A stretch of DNA of 64,000 nt, taken from positions 186,001 to 250,000 of the forward strand of contig NZ_NBXA01000003.1 in the NCBI RefSeq assembly GCF_003399625.1, read 5' to 3'. A program made the translations under genes and the position numbers. Origin of the DNA: Subtercola boreus. Its GTDB lineage: Bacteria; Actinomycetota; Actinomycetes; Actinomycetales; Microbacteriaceae. Positions 45,689-54,602 of this stretch are shown here, piece after piece (position 1 is the stretch's first letter; every line of letters begins with the position of its first letter). The notes beneath the pieces are model-generated. The model did no database searches. It was not told the DNA's origin and saw nothing but the letters and a program-made list of their open reading frames with translations.

Positions 45689-46882
45689 TCAGAGTCGCTC
45701 GATGATCGTCGCGTTCGCCATGCCGCCGCCCTCGCACATCGTCTGGAGGCCGTAGCGGCCGTGCGTCTCCTCGAGGTGGCCGAGCAGCGTTCCGAGCAGC
45801 CGGGTGCCCGACGATCCGAGCGCGTGCCCGAGGGCGATCGCCCCGCCACGCGGGTTGAGCTTCGCCGGATCGGCGTCGAACTCGTGCGACCAGGCGAGCG
45901 GCACAGAGGCGAACGCCTCATTCACCTCGTACGCGTCGAGGTTGTCGAACGAGAGGCCTGAGCGCTCGAGAATGCGCCGCGTCGCCGGGATCGGCCCGGT
46001 CAGCATGAACAGCGGATCGTCGCCGACCACCGCGAAGTCGACGAAGCGGGCGCGCGGCCGGAGCCCGAGTTCGAGCGCCTTCTCCTCGCTCATGATGAGG
46101 GTCGCCGACGCTCCGTCGGTGAGCGGAGACGAGTTGCCGGGCGTGATGTTCCAGTCCACGTCGGGGAACCGCGCGGCGAGCTGCTCCGTGCGGAACGCGG
46201 CCTGCAGTCCGGCCAGCCCCTCGACCGTCGTCGACGCCCGGATCGTCTCATCGCGCGCGAACGGCGCGGATCCGGCGGCAGCACCCGGCATCTCGACGGG
46301 CAGCAGCTCCCCTTCGAACAGCCCCGCCTCTGTCGCAGCCGCAGCGCGCCGGTGCGACTCGGCAGCGAAGGTGTCGAGCGCTGTGCGGTCGAAGCCCCAC
46401 TTCGTGGCGATCAGTTCGGCCGACACGCCCTGGTTCACCAGGCCCTCCGGATAGCGGCCCCTGAACGACTCACCGAACGGAGTGCCGCCGGCAGACGACG
46501 ACCCGAGCGGCACCCGGCTCATCGACTCGACCCCGCCCGCGATGACGATGTCGTACGCTCCGGCCATCACCCCCTGCGCGGCGAAGTGCACCGCCTGCTG
46601 GCTCGATCCGCACTGCCGGTCGATGGTGACGGCAGGCACCCGTTCGTCGAATCCCGCTGCGAGAACGGATGTTCGGGCCAGGTTCAGGCTCTGGTCTCCG
46701 ACCTGGCTCACGCAGCCGAGCAGTACGTCGTCGACCCGCAGGGAGTCGAGCCCGCTCCGTTCGAGGAGGGAGCGCAGCACCTGCCCCATCAGGTCGGTGG
46801 GATGGATGCCCGACAGGGATCCGCCCGGCTTGCCCTTCCCGGACGCGGTTCGGACGACATCGACAATGACGGCGGTGGGCAT
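45689..46882 (-). CDS. Acetyl-CoA acetyltransferase (thiolase)
   Basis: 397 residues. Nucleophilic Cys91 in TIDRQCGSSQQ, catalytic His in GGAIALGHALGSSG, and second Cys in MCEGGGMANA are all present. Either a degradative (beta-oxidation) or biosynthetic thiolase; no partner gene is adjacent. AAGGAGCATC precedes the ATG. Confidence 0.92.
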   Translation of the reverse strand: MPTAVIVDVVRTASGKGKPGGSLSGIHPTDLMGQVLRSLLERSGLDSLRVDDVLLGCVSQVGDQSLNLARTSVLAAGFDERVPAVTIDRQCGSSQQAVHFAAQGVMAGAYDIVIAGGVESMSRVPLGSSSAGGTPFGESFRGRYPEGLVNQGVSAELIATKWGFDRTALDTFAAESHRRAAAATEAGLFEGELLPVEMPGAAAGSAPFARDETIRASTTVEGLAGLQAAFRTEQLAARFPDVDWNITPGNSSPLTDGASATLIMSEEKALELGLRPRARFVDFAVVGDDPLFMLTGPIPATRRILERSGLSFDNLDAYEVNEAFASVPLAWSHEFDADPAKLNPRGGAIALGHALGSSGTRLLGTLLGHLEETHGRYGLQTMCEGGGMANATIIERL

Positions 46883-47028
46883 GATGCTCCTTCGGATCAG
46901 GCAGTCGGTCCCGCTTTCAGACCTCTCCCCAACCTACCCCCGCACCAGCACCCGATCGACTTTCCCGGACGTGCAGCGGATGCCGCAGATCCCCGCGCGA
47001 ACGGGAAGGTCGACGGGAGCGCGGGCGC

Positions 47029-48498
47029 TCACGGGCGGGGGCGGGACGGGCGGGGCGGGCGGGGCGGGCGGGGCGGGCGGATGCCCGCGCCGATCGTTGC
47101 GGGCGCCCGCAGCGCTTCCACGGTGGCGATGAGCGTCAGGATGCCCAACAGCACGAAAGCGAACGAGTAGGCGCTGAACGCGGGAGCGGCATCCGGAGCG
47201 GAAGCGGAAGCGGAAGCCGACTGCAGCACGTCACCGAAGCGCAGTGCGAGCGCCCCGACCGCCACCCCGAGCCCCGCAGCGAGCTGCTGCAGCGTCGACG
47301 TCAGCGTGTTGACCTCCGTCATCGCCCCGTCCGGCACGTCGGCGAAGGCGATCGAGTTGTAGGCCGTGAAGCCGACCGAACGCACGACGCCGCTGATCAC
47401 CATCAGCGCGACGATCAGCCCGAGCGGGGTATCGCCGCCGAGCGTCGCCGTGACGAACATGCTGAGAGCAGCCCCGCCGGTCGCCGCCACGATCACAGAC
47501 CGGAATCCGAACCGCCGGATCAGCCCCGTCGTCGCCGGCTTGATCGCCAGATTCCCGACGAACAGGAACAGCACGAGCGTGCCCGAGAGCACCGGCGTCA
47601 GGCCGAAGCTCTCCTGGAAGAGCAGCGGCAGCAGGAACGGCATCGCGCTGATCGTCAACCGGAACACGGATCCGCCCGCGTTCGCCACCCGGAGGCTCGG
47701 AATCCGCAATGCCCGGAGATCGAGGAGTGGATGTCGCGTGCGCAGGAGGTGGCGCGCCGCGAGGCCGGTCAGCGTGGCCCCCGCCACCGCGGCGACGGGA
47801 ACGAACATCCCGCCCGCTGTTCCGTCGGCCACCGCATGACCGTCCGCCAGCGCCGAACCCGCCCCCACCAGCAGGCCGAGCCCCAGCCCGATCAGCACGA
47901 AACCGAGCCAGTCGAGGCGCTCCGAGACCTCCCGCTCGGTGCGAGGCATCAGCCGGAGTGCCGCGACGATCGCGACCGCGCCGAGCGGCACGTTGATGAG
48001 GAAGATCCAGTGCCACGACGCCACCGTGACGATGATGCCCCCGGCCAGCGGCGCGATCACGGGTGCCGCGAGGGCCGGCCAGGTGAGCAGGGCGATGGCC
48101 CGCAGCACATCCTTCCGCTCGGTCACCCCCAGCACCACGAGCCGGCCGACCGGCACCATCATCGCTCCCCCGGCCGCCTGCAGCACCCGGAAGGCGGTCA
48201 ACTGCAGCAGGTCGGCGCTCAGCGCGCAGAGGATCGAGCCGAGCGTGAACACCACGATGGCGAGCACGAACACCCGGCGAGCGCCGAACCGCCGCGTGAT
48301 CCAGCCGCTGATCGGCACCAGCACCGCAAGGGTGAGCAGGTAGGCCGTGATCGTCACGCCCACTGCCGCCGGGCTCACACCGAGCGAATTCCCGATGGCG
48401 GGAGCTGCCGTCGTGACGATGGTGCCGTCGAGGTTCTCCATGAAGTAGGTGCCCGCGACCAGCAGCGCGAGGTTCCTGGATGCTCGGGGCGACGTCAC
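47029..48498 (-). CDS. MFS drug-efflux transporter, DHA2 (EmrB/QacA) family
   Basis: 489 residues, about 13-14 membrane helices. The family signature near the start is FMENLDGTIVTTAAPAIGNSLG, motif A follows (GWITRRFGARRVFV), and motif C-like GGAMMVPVGRLVVL is present. The GTG at 48498 is chosen because it just precedes helix 1; a longer frame upstream is spurious. The C-terminus is a PPRPPRPPRPS tail encoded by a G-rich tandem repeat. Confidence 0.87.
   Translation of the reverse strand: MTSPRASRNLALLVAGTYFMENLDGTIVTTAAPAIGNSLGVSPAAVGVTITAYLLTLAVLVPISGWITRRFGARRVFVLAIVVFTLGSILCALSADLLQLTAFRVLQAAGGAMMVPVGRLVVLGVTERKDVLRAIALLTWPALAAPVIAPLAGGIIVTVASWHWIFLINVPLGAVAIVAALRLMPRTEREVSERLDWLGFVLIGLGLGLLVGAGSALADGHAVADGTAGGMFVPVAAVAGATLTGLAARHLLRTRHPLLDLRALRIPSLRVANAGGSVFRLTISAMPFLLPLLFQESFGLTPVLSGTLVLFLFVGNLAIKPATTGLIRRFGFRSVIVAATGGAALSMFVTATLGGDTPLGLIVALMVISGVVRSVGFTAYNSIAFADVPDGAMTEVNTLTSTLQQLAAGLGVAVGALALRFGDVLQSASASASAPDAAPAFSAYSFAFVLLGILTLIATVEALRAPATIGAGIRPPRPPRPPRPSRPRP
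47035..47083. repeat. G-rich 10-bp tandem repeat at MFS 3' end
   Basis: About four copies of GGGCGGGGCG-type units, encoding RPPRPPRPP. Slippage-prone; the plus-strand G runs may form quadruplex structure. Confidence 0.7.
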
Positions 48499-48635
48499 AG
48501 CATGTGAGTCTGTCAGTCCCCGGCGCTCAGATGGGGATGTGGGGAGGCTCCCGTGACAGCAGCGTGACACCCAGGCTGTTCGCCGAGGCACCCGGTCTCG
48601 GCGTCGGCCTCGGCCTCTCGTCCGTCGTCGCGTTC

Positions 48636-49043
48636 TCAGCCGGCCTGGTAGACCTTTCGGAAGGCGTCCTTTCGGGCGATCTTTCCGCCGCGGAACTCGT
48701 AGATGTCGCAGCCCCGCGTGACCTGGACCTGACCGTCGGGCCCAGTCCCGGTGAACGACCAGGTGCCGGCACCGCGGGTCCCGGCGATGATGGGCCCCTC
48801 GTCCTCGTGGCGCTCCTGCCCGGTGTCATGGGCGAGCATGATCGCGAAACCCTCCCGCACCTGCTCCGTGCCCGACCAGGTGCGCCCGGGTTCGGGACCG
48901 ACGGACGCACTGTAGACGCAGTCGTCGGTGATGTGGCTCATCAGCGCCTCGAGGTCGTGGCGGGCCCACGCGTCGCTGAACGCCGCCAGCACCTCGGGCG
49001 TCATGTCACTCGTGCTGTCTGCGGTCAAGGAGGAATCAGTCAT
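48636..49043 (-). CDS. SnoaL/NTF2-like protein
   Basis: 135 residues with the alpha+beta cone fold: AAFSDAWARHDLEALMSHITDDCVY and the YEFRGGKIARKDAFRKVY end are the typical SnoaL-like pattern. Enzymatic or ligand-binding role unknown. Confidence 0.82.
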   Translation of the reverse strand: MTDSSLTADSTSDMTPEVLAAFSDAWARHDLEALMSHITDDCVYSASVGPEPGRTWSGTEQVREGFAIMLAHDTGQERHEDEGPIIAGTRGAGTWSFTGTGPDGQVQVTRGCDIYEFRGGKIARKDAFRKVYQAG

Positions 49044-49750
49044 AGGTGAACTATGGCACCGGACTCGGCAGGATGTCTCGCCCGCTTCCGGACATGACCG
49101 CTAGAGGATGTTGCGACCGCACTCTGCGTCTTGTGGGGGTTTGCCGGCAGAGGTGCGCGTCTGCCGAAAGGTCGGCCATGCCCGAGTGGTAAGGATCCTC
49201 CTCCAACTCGCCCGACACCACGCGTCGCTGTCACCGGCGCCGCCTCCCCCGCCATCCCGACGCGCCCTTTCGCGTCGGCGTCATTCCCGTCGACCCGAAC
49301 CTCCGCCGCAGCGGAACCTTGGTGACCTAAGTGATCGCGGAGGACATCCTGCTCGCCCGACTGCCTCGAGCCTGCGCTTCGGATCCGCTCAACTCTTTCA
49401 CGAGGCAGCCCTCCGACGCCGAAAGGCGTGATCGATAATCCCGCCCGCGTCTCAGGAACCCTCCAGCTGCATAACAAGACGTCACGTCCAGCGAGACGAG
49501 TTGTTGAGACAGGCCAGTCCTGCGAGATCCAGCGCATCCCGACAGCGGCCAGGGAGACCCGCCCTGTGTCTTGAAATCCTTTAGGTTTTCGAAGCACGCT
49601 AAATCGTATTGACCCGAACCTCGCAGGGTGTTTTCGGTAGCGGGGCACGGTGGCCTTTGCCTTCCAGATCGAGTAAACCGTCCGCAGTCCCCGTAGGCTG
49701 TTCAGTTCATCTGGTGACAAAGCCACCTAACCTCGAGAGAAGGAAAAGGT
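49044..49750. other. 707-bp interval without a recognisable gene
   Basis: A 228-codon minus frame (49040-49726) is open, but I recognise nothing in it. Its composition (Arg/Gly/Ser-rich second half) is like an antisense or chance frame. No tRNA or rRNA identified. It may be the eroded remains of inserted DNA; base composition is slightly lower in GC than its neighbours. Confidence 0.6.
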
Positions 49751-50164
49751 ATGTACGACGAAATGACGTGGATCCCGCCGTCTGCGCTTGCAACGTTAAC
49801 GGAGGAATTCGCGAAACTCACGAGCCTCCCCACCCCAACCCCAACCGAAGTTGAACGGGTGCAGGAATTGCGGCAACTCCTTCGGCGTGCTGAAGCGACG
49901 ATCAAGCCAGACGACGGCCTTGTCGAACCCGGGATGCGAATCACCGCTCTGTTCGCAGGCGACACCCGCTCCACCGTCTTTCTCCTCGGCGATAGGAACC
50001 TTTCCGTACTCGACCCGAATGTCACCGTCGAGGTGTACTCGCCATCATCATCGCTCGGGCACGCGATCATCGGCAGCCATGTCGGAGACACGATCAGCTA
50101 CACCTCCCAGTCGGGGGCGCAGCTCACTGTCGAGATCCTCGCGGCCGCGCCCTACAACGGATAG
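49751..50164 (+). CDS. Rnk/GreA-C-domain-like protein
   Basis: 137 residues. The N-terminal about 50 residues are helical (ALATLTEEFAKLTSL, EVERVQELRQLLRRAEA). The rest is the GreA/GreB C-terminal FKBP-like domain (VEPGMRITALFAGD, LGHAIIGSHVGDTISYTSQSGAQLTVEIL). This is the length and layout of Rnk, a protein that binds RNA polymerase and competes with Gre factors, rather than a full GreA with its coiled coil. AAGGAAAAGG precedes the ATG. Isolated between two gene-poor stretches. Confidence 0.78.
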   Translation: MYDEMTWIPPSALATLTEEFAKLTSLPTPTPTEVERVQELRQLLRRAEATIKPDDGLVEPGMRITALFAGDTRSTVFLLGDRNLSVLDPNVTVEVYSPSSSLGHAIIGSHVGDTISYTSQSGAQLTVEILAAAPYNG

Positions 50165-50518
50165 GCCCGGTTCTTACGAGTGCCGGCTTCAGCGACGAAG
50201 CTGCGGTCGGCATTCGTTCTTTTATATATTCAACACAGAATACTGATGATTGAATTGCCCAGTTTCTCTAGCCGTTGTCCGCTGTCTTTAGTGCTTGATG
50301 ATCTTTTAGGAGAACATGCTTTCGGCGGCGGCCGTGTTCGCGAACTGGGGGAGGCAGCCGCATCACATCTCGTCCGGATTCCGATCAATAGGCACGGAAA
50401 TCGAGCGAGGTAGTCCCGCGTCTACGCGTCACCGAGCGATCACGGAACAAGGCCATTCACCGGTTAGCTCAGCAACACAAGGTCGCGGCAACCCATGCTG
50501 TCTACTGGATATCCACAT
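50165..50518. other. 354-bp low-GC gap, no recognised gene
   Basis: The first 100 bases are AT-rich (TTTTATATATTCAACA). A short frame at 50316-50522 has a good AGGAGAAC before ATG and would encode 68 residues with no family resemblance; a second at 50180-50413 is equally unrecognised. Possibly scars of an insertion. Confidence 0.6.
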
Positions 50519-51220
50519 CTAGGACGGGCTTATTGTGGCCATTTCGTCGACGAGTCGGCCGTCGACGAGGTGGACTGTTCCGTGCATCCTGGGTAGGTGG
50601 ACGAGGTCGTGGGTGACGAGCAGGGTGGACGTGTTGAGCTCATCGGTTAGTCGAACGATGAGGTCGATGATGCTTGCACCGCGTTCCTGGTCGAGGGCGC
50701 TTGTGGGTTCGTCGATCAGGAGGACACTGGGGTTGTTCATCAGGGCGCGGGCGATGTTGATGCGTTGGCGTTGGCCTCCGGAGAGCTGGTGGGGTCTTTT
50801 GTCGCCCTGGCCTGCGAGGCCGACGGCGTCCAGGAGACGGTCTGCCCTGGCGGAAACGACGGTGCGGTTGCGCCTGCCGTGCGGGGCACCGAGTTCGTTC
50901 ATGACGGTCAGCTGTTCGCGGGCGGTGAGGGAGGGGATCAGGTTGGCCTGCTGGAAGACGATTCCGATCTTCGTGCGGCGGAGCTCGGTTGCCTCACCGG
51001 GGCTCAGCCGGGTGGCGTCGATGTCGTCGATGAGTACCTGGCCGGAGTCGGGGCGGATGAGGGTGGCGGCGACGGCGAGGAGGCTGGATTTGCCGGACCC
51101 GCTGGGCCCGGTGATCCCTGTGACGGTTCCGGGGTGGGCGGGGAGGGAGATGTTGTCGACGGCGGTGACGCGGGCGTCGCCGTCGGGGAAGGTGAGGGTG
51201 ATGTTGTTCAGGCGGATCAT
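50519..51220 (-). CDS. ABC exporter ATPase (LolD/MacB type)
   Basis: 233 residues. Walker A GPSGSGKSS, Q-loop FQQAN, LSGGQRQR, Walker B VLLIDEPT and H-loop VTHD are intact. It pairs with the FtsX-like permease that overlaps upstream. Together they form a MacB/FtsX-type exporter for lipids, peptides or antimicrobials. Confidence 0.92.
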   Translation of the reverse strand: MIRLNNITLTFPDGDARVTAVDNISLPAHPGTVTGITGPSGSGKSSLLAVAATLIRPDSGQVLIDDIDATRLSPGEATELRRTKIGIVFQQANLIPSLTAREQLTVMNELGAPHGRRNRTVVSARADRLLDAVGLAGQGDKRPHQLSGGQRQRINIARALMNNPSVLLIDEPTSALDQERGASIIDLIVRLTDELNTSTLLVTHDLVHLPRMHGTVHLVDGRLVDEMATISPS

Positions 51221-52287
51221 CGGTTGCTCCCAAGGGCTGTGAGGGGGTCGGCGGAGGTGACGGAACGAAGAGCGAACGCGGCCCCGACAAGGCCCAGGAC
51301 GATCATGATCGTGCCGGGAATAATGGTCGTGATCGGGCTGAGGAGGAAGGGCAGCGCGGTGCCGGCGAGGGTACCGAACACGGTCACCAATCCCAGGCCG
51401 ATACCGATTCCCAGGATCAGCACGATCAGTGCTTGTCCGAGTGCGTCGCGGATCAGCGAGCGCGTGCTGGCGCCGAGGGCTTTGAGGACAGCGACATCGC
51501 CTTTTCGTTGCATGGTCCAGACGGTGAAGAACGCGCCGATCACGAGTCCGGAGATGCCGAACAGCATGACGACCATGAGGAGTAAGGATCCGATCTCGGA
51601 ACGGAACGCGCCGAGCGCCATCAGTGATCCGAGAGTGCCCTGGGACACGGTGGCGTTCGTGGTGTCTGCGGTATCCCAGTCCGGGCTGCCGGTGACGGCG
51701 AGAACGGTGGCGTAGGCGCCAGCATTGCCGGTCGAGGCGGAGTAGGCCTGCCAGTCGGTGAGGGTCATCTGCACGACGGGGGTGTGGCTGTACCAGCCGT
51801 CTCCGCCTATCGTTTCGACGGTGTAGGTGGTACCGGCGATGGTGACCTCGTCGCCGCCGGTCACGTCGAGTGCTTTCGCTGCGGGGTCGGACAGGCCGAG
51901 CAATCCGTCGCCTGTCGGCGCATCGGGGTCGAAGCCCGGTTCCACGCCGAACACGGCGATCGCTGCGCGGGTGTCGCCGGCCTCCCCGCGGGTCTGGCTG
52001 ATCCCTATGGGTTTGGCGGACGTGACTCCGCTCGTGTTGGCCCAGTCTGTTGCCTGCTGCTTCGTGATGGTGGAGTCGGAGAAACTCGCGCCGCTGTCTC
52101 CGGTGGTGGGCGCAGAGAACACGACACGGTCACCGGGCAGCGCGAGCACGGCCGAAATGTTCTGGGTGGCGAGTCCACCCGTGAGGCCGCTGAGGAAACC
52201 GACGAGGATGGTGATGAGGGCGACGACGGAGCCGATCAGGATGAACCGGCCGCGGGCGAAGCGGAGATCGCGTAACGCGACGAACAT
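51217..52287 (-). CDS. FtsX-like (MacB-type) ABC permease
   Basis: 356 residues: one N-terminal helix (about 14-35), an extracytoplasmic domain of about 190 residues, then three C-terminal helices with GDVAVLKALGASTRSL, the MacB/FtsX coupling motif. ATG 52287 follows AAAGG. The start codon of the ATPase overlaps its stop. Divergent from a histidine kinase that probably controls it. Confidence 0.9.
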   Translation of the reverse strand: MFVALRDLRFARGRFILIGSVVALITILVGFLSGLTGGLATQNISAVLALPGDRVVFSAPTTGDSGASFSDSTITKQQATDWANTSGVTSAKPIGISQTRGEAGDTRAAIAVFGVEPGFDPDAPTGDGLLGLSDPAAKALDVTGGDEVTIAGTTYTVETIGGDGWYSHTPVVQMTLTDWQAYSASTGNAGAYATVLAVTGSPDWDTADTTNATVSQGTLGSLMALGAFRSEIGSLLLMVVMLFGISGLVIGAFFTVWTMQRKGDVAVLKALGASTRSLIRDALGQALIVLILGIGIGLGLVTVFGTLAGTALPFLLSPITTIIPGTIMIVLGLVGAAFALRSVTSADPLTALGSNR

Positions 52288-52452
52288 GGTGTGTGCCTTT
52301 CCTGCCACCGGATGCGGCGGCCACTCCACTCTCGCGTCCCGGCGGGGCCGGGTCATCGGCCACCCGGACACCCTTTCCCGCCCGAAATGGTGAGGCCCCA
52401 ATCGTCCTTTTGTACGATGACCCACACGGAGTCGCCGCGTAGAGTTCAGGCC

Positions 52453-53637
52453 ATGGCGCACAACGCATTGACTCCCGTTTTCGTGGGGTTGCGCGCAGGC
52501 CTGCACGTGCTCGTCATCGCCCTCACCGCGCTGGTCATCCTCCGCGCCATCCTCACCCCGACCGACGCGAGCGTCGCGGTGGTCCTCGTCGCGGTGTTCC
52601 TTGGGCTGACCTATGCTGTCGGCGCTGTGCTGCCACGAACCGTTCGATCAGGCAGAGGACTGCGTCTGGTCTGGTTGGCGGCCCTGACCGTGGAATGGGT
52701 TGTTCTGCTGTGGCTGAGCCCGGATGCCGCCTACCTGGTTTTCCCGCTGTTCTTCCTCTTTCTTCATCTCCTCGGACGTTGGTGGGGGTCGGCCGCGATC
52801 CTGGGGTCCACGATTGTCGCGATCTGCGCCCTCGGGATCCATGGCGGCTGGACCGTTGGAGGTGTCGTCGGCCCGCTCGTCGGCGCTGGCGTCGCACTAC
52901 TTATCGGGCTCGGCTATCAGGCTCTCGCCCGCGAGGCCGTGCAGCGCGAAGCGCTGCTGAGCGAGTTACTGGCAACCCAGGGCCGGCTCGCGGCGACCGA
53001 GCACGAATCGGGTGTTCTCGCCGAACGGGCACGGCTCGCCCGCGAGATCCACGACACTCTCGCGCAAGGTCTCTCCAGCATCCAGATGCTGCTGCACGCC
53101 GCGGAACGCGCCGACCCCGGCCGCCCCGGCATCGAACACCTCCGGCTCGCCCGCGAGACAGCTGCTGCGAACCTCGTCGAGGCGCGCCGGTTCATCCGCG
53201 AGTTGACCCCGCCCCAGCTGGATGACCAGACCCTCGGCGCTGCGCTCCGCCGCCTTGCCCGCACGCAGTGGGTGGCCCAGGGACTCGACGTTCACGTGCG
53301 GGTCTCCGACACGATCACTCTGCCGATGCACCTGCAGACAGCGCTGCTGCGCATCGCGCAGGGAGCAGTCGCGAACGTCATCCAACATGCCCACGCCACC
53401 ACCGCGACCATCACCATCGCCACCGACCACGACGAACTCCACTTCACCGTCACTGACAACGGAACCGGCTTCGACCCGGAGCACCTTCTGCAGGATACGG
53501 CCGAAAAGTCGGACTCCTTCGGATTGCAAGCCACCTCGGAGCGGGTCCAGCAGCTCGGCGGAACCCTCACCCTCGACGCCGCGCCCGGCCGCGGCACCAC
53601 CCTGGCCGTCGATCTGCACCTGGCGGAGGTCACATGA
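52453..53637 (+). CDS. NarL-group sensor histidine kinase
   Basis: 394 residues. Four to five membrane helices (about 10-150) with no large extracellular domain, then a HisKA_3 dimerisation helix whose phosphorylatable His is in LAREIHDTLAQGLSS. HATPase_c follows with DNGTGFD and GRGTTLAV. Membrane-embedded sensing, similar to LiaS-type envelope stress kinases. Its stop overlaps the response regulator start. Confidence 0.9.
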   Translation: MAHNALTPVFVGLRAGLHVLVIALTALVILRAILTPTDASVAVVLVAVFLGLTYAVGAVLPRTVRSGRGLRLVWLAALTVEWVVLLWLSPDAAYLVFPLFFLFLHLLGRWWGSAAILGSTIVAICALGIHGGWTVGGVVGPLVGAGVALLIGLGYQALAREAVQREALLSELLATQGRLAATEHESGVLAERARLAREIHDTLAQGLSSIQMLLHAAERADPGRPGIEHLRLARETAAANLVEARRFIRELTPPQLDDQTLGAALRRLARTQWVAQGLDVHVRVSDTITLPMHLQTALLRIAQGAVANVIQHAHATTATITIATDHDELHFTVTDNGTGFDPEHLLQDTAEKSDSFGLQATSERVQQLGGTLTLDAAPGRGTTLAVDLHLAEVT

Positions 53638-54260
53638 TCCGGCTCGTGATCGCGGATGACCACCCCATCGTCCGCGCCGGTCTCGTCGCCCTGTTCAGCC
53701 TGGAGGAGGATTTCGTGGTCGCCGCCGAAGCCGGCACACCCGACGAGGCCGTCGATCTCGCCGAACGCACCAACCCGGACGTCGTGCTGATGGATCTCCA
53801 ATTCGGCTCCCAGCAGACAGTCACCGGTGCAGACGCCACACGGCGGATCCGCGCCCTCGAAGCCCCGCCCTATGTCCTCGTGCTCACCAACTACGACTCG
53901 GACTCCGACATCCTCAACGCCGTCGAGGCCGGAGCCAGCGGCTACCTTCTCAAAGACGCCCCACCCCACGAACTCATCGCTGCTGTCCGCGCCGCCGCAG
54001 CAGGTGAGAGCGCCCTCGCCCCGGTCATCGCCTCCCGGCTCCTCAACCGGATGCGCGCACCCCAGATCAGTCTCAGCGGCCGCGAAATCCAGGTGCTCGA
54101 ACTCGTCGCCGCAGGCCGATCGAACACTGAAGTTGCCGAGGAGCTCTTCGTCAGCGAGACGACCGTCAAGTCCCACCTCGCGCACATCTTCTCCAAACTC
54201 ACCGTCAATTCCCGCACCGCCGCCGTCTCCGCCGCCCGCCGACAAGGCATCCTCCGCTAA
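53634..54260 (+). CDS. NarL/LuxR-family response regulator
   Basis: 208 residues. The receiver has IADDHPIVRAGL, the phospho-Asp in NPDVVLMDLQF and Lys in YLLKDAPP; the LuxR HTH is in LSGREIQVLELVAAGRSNTEVAEELFVSETTVKSHLAHIF. ATGA overlap with the kinase. Likely target is the divergent ABC exporter. Confidence 0.93.
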   Translation: MIRLVIADDHPIVRAGLVALFSLEEDFVVAAEAGTPDEAVDLAERTNPDVVLMDLQFGSQQTVTGADATRRIRALEAPPYVLVLTNYDSDSDILNAVEAGASGYLLKDAPPHELIAAVRAAAAGESALAPVIASRLLNRMRAPQISLSGREIQVLELVAAGRSNTEVAEELFVSETTVKSHLAHIFSKLTVNSRTAAVSAARRQGILR

Positions 54261-54602
54261 CTGCCGACACGATCCAACAAGCAGAGCTCGGCCTCAATGC
54301 CCGTGGGGGACAAATAGTGCTGCAGCCAAGAGGCCAATCATCGCCGCGATTCCCACATATGGGCCAACCGTTTGGGTGAGTGGTGTGCCTCAGAAACTTC
54401 AGGTTTCCGAAACAGCACAAGTCGGCAGGCAACTCGCCGGCCCTGACGCGTCGATCAGGGTGACAGGAATGGTCATATCAGGCGGGGGAGTGCTGACGAG
54501 CCGGTCAGTCCATTCGGCAAGCCTGGCTTGACGTGTGATGCGGCAATCCTCTACCCTGAGCGACATAGGACATCTGATGTCATCTGTTCAAAGGAGCTTG
54601 CA
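54261..54602. other. 342-bp gap with sialidase promoter; possible transporter fragment
   Basis: The right part holds the promoter TTGACG (54528-54533), 18-nt spacer, TACCCT (54552-54557), and the operator at 54569-54581. In the left part a minus-strand frame ending at 54294 reads TPLTQTVGPYVGIAAMIGLLAAALF, resembling the end of a transport protein; it is preceded by stops and is probably a relic. Confidence 0.5.
54569..54581. promoter_or_regulatory. GntR operator A upstream of sialidase gene
   Basis: GACATCTGATGTC, a 13-bp palindrome about 12 bp after the -10 element, i.e. at or just past the expected transcription start. It is identical in core to site C upstream of the transporter. Confidence 0.75.

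Noticed and set aside
47035-47083. G-rich repeat as an origin or regulatory element
   Set aside because: It is the in-frame 3' end of the MFS gene, encoding a Pro/Arg tail.
49040-49726. 228-codon minus frame as a real gene
   Set aside because: No family resemblance, no convincing ribosome binding site, and an Arg/Gly/Ser-rich second half. I left it as an unexplained interval instead.
51217-52506. 429-codon version of the FtsX permease
   Set aside because: The upstream residues precede the first membrane helix without similarity and cross the divergent promoter; ATG 52287 has AAAGG.
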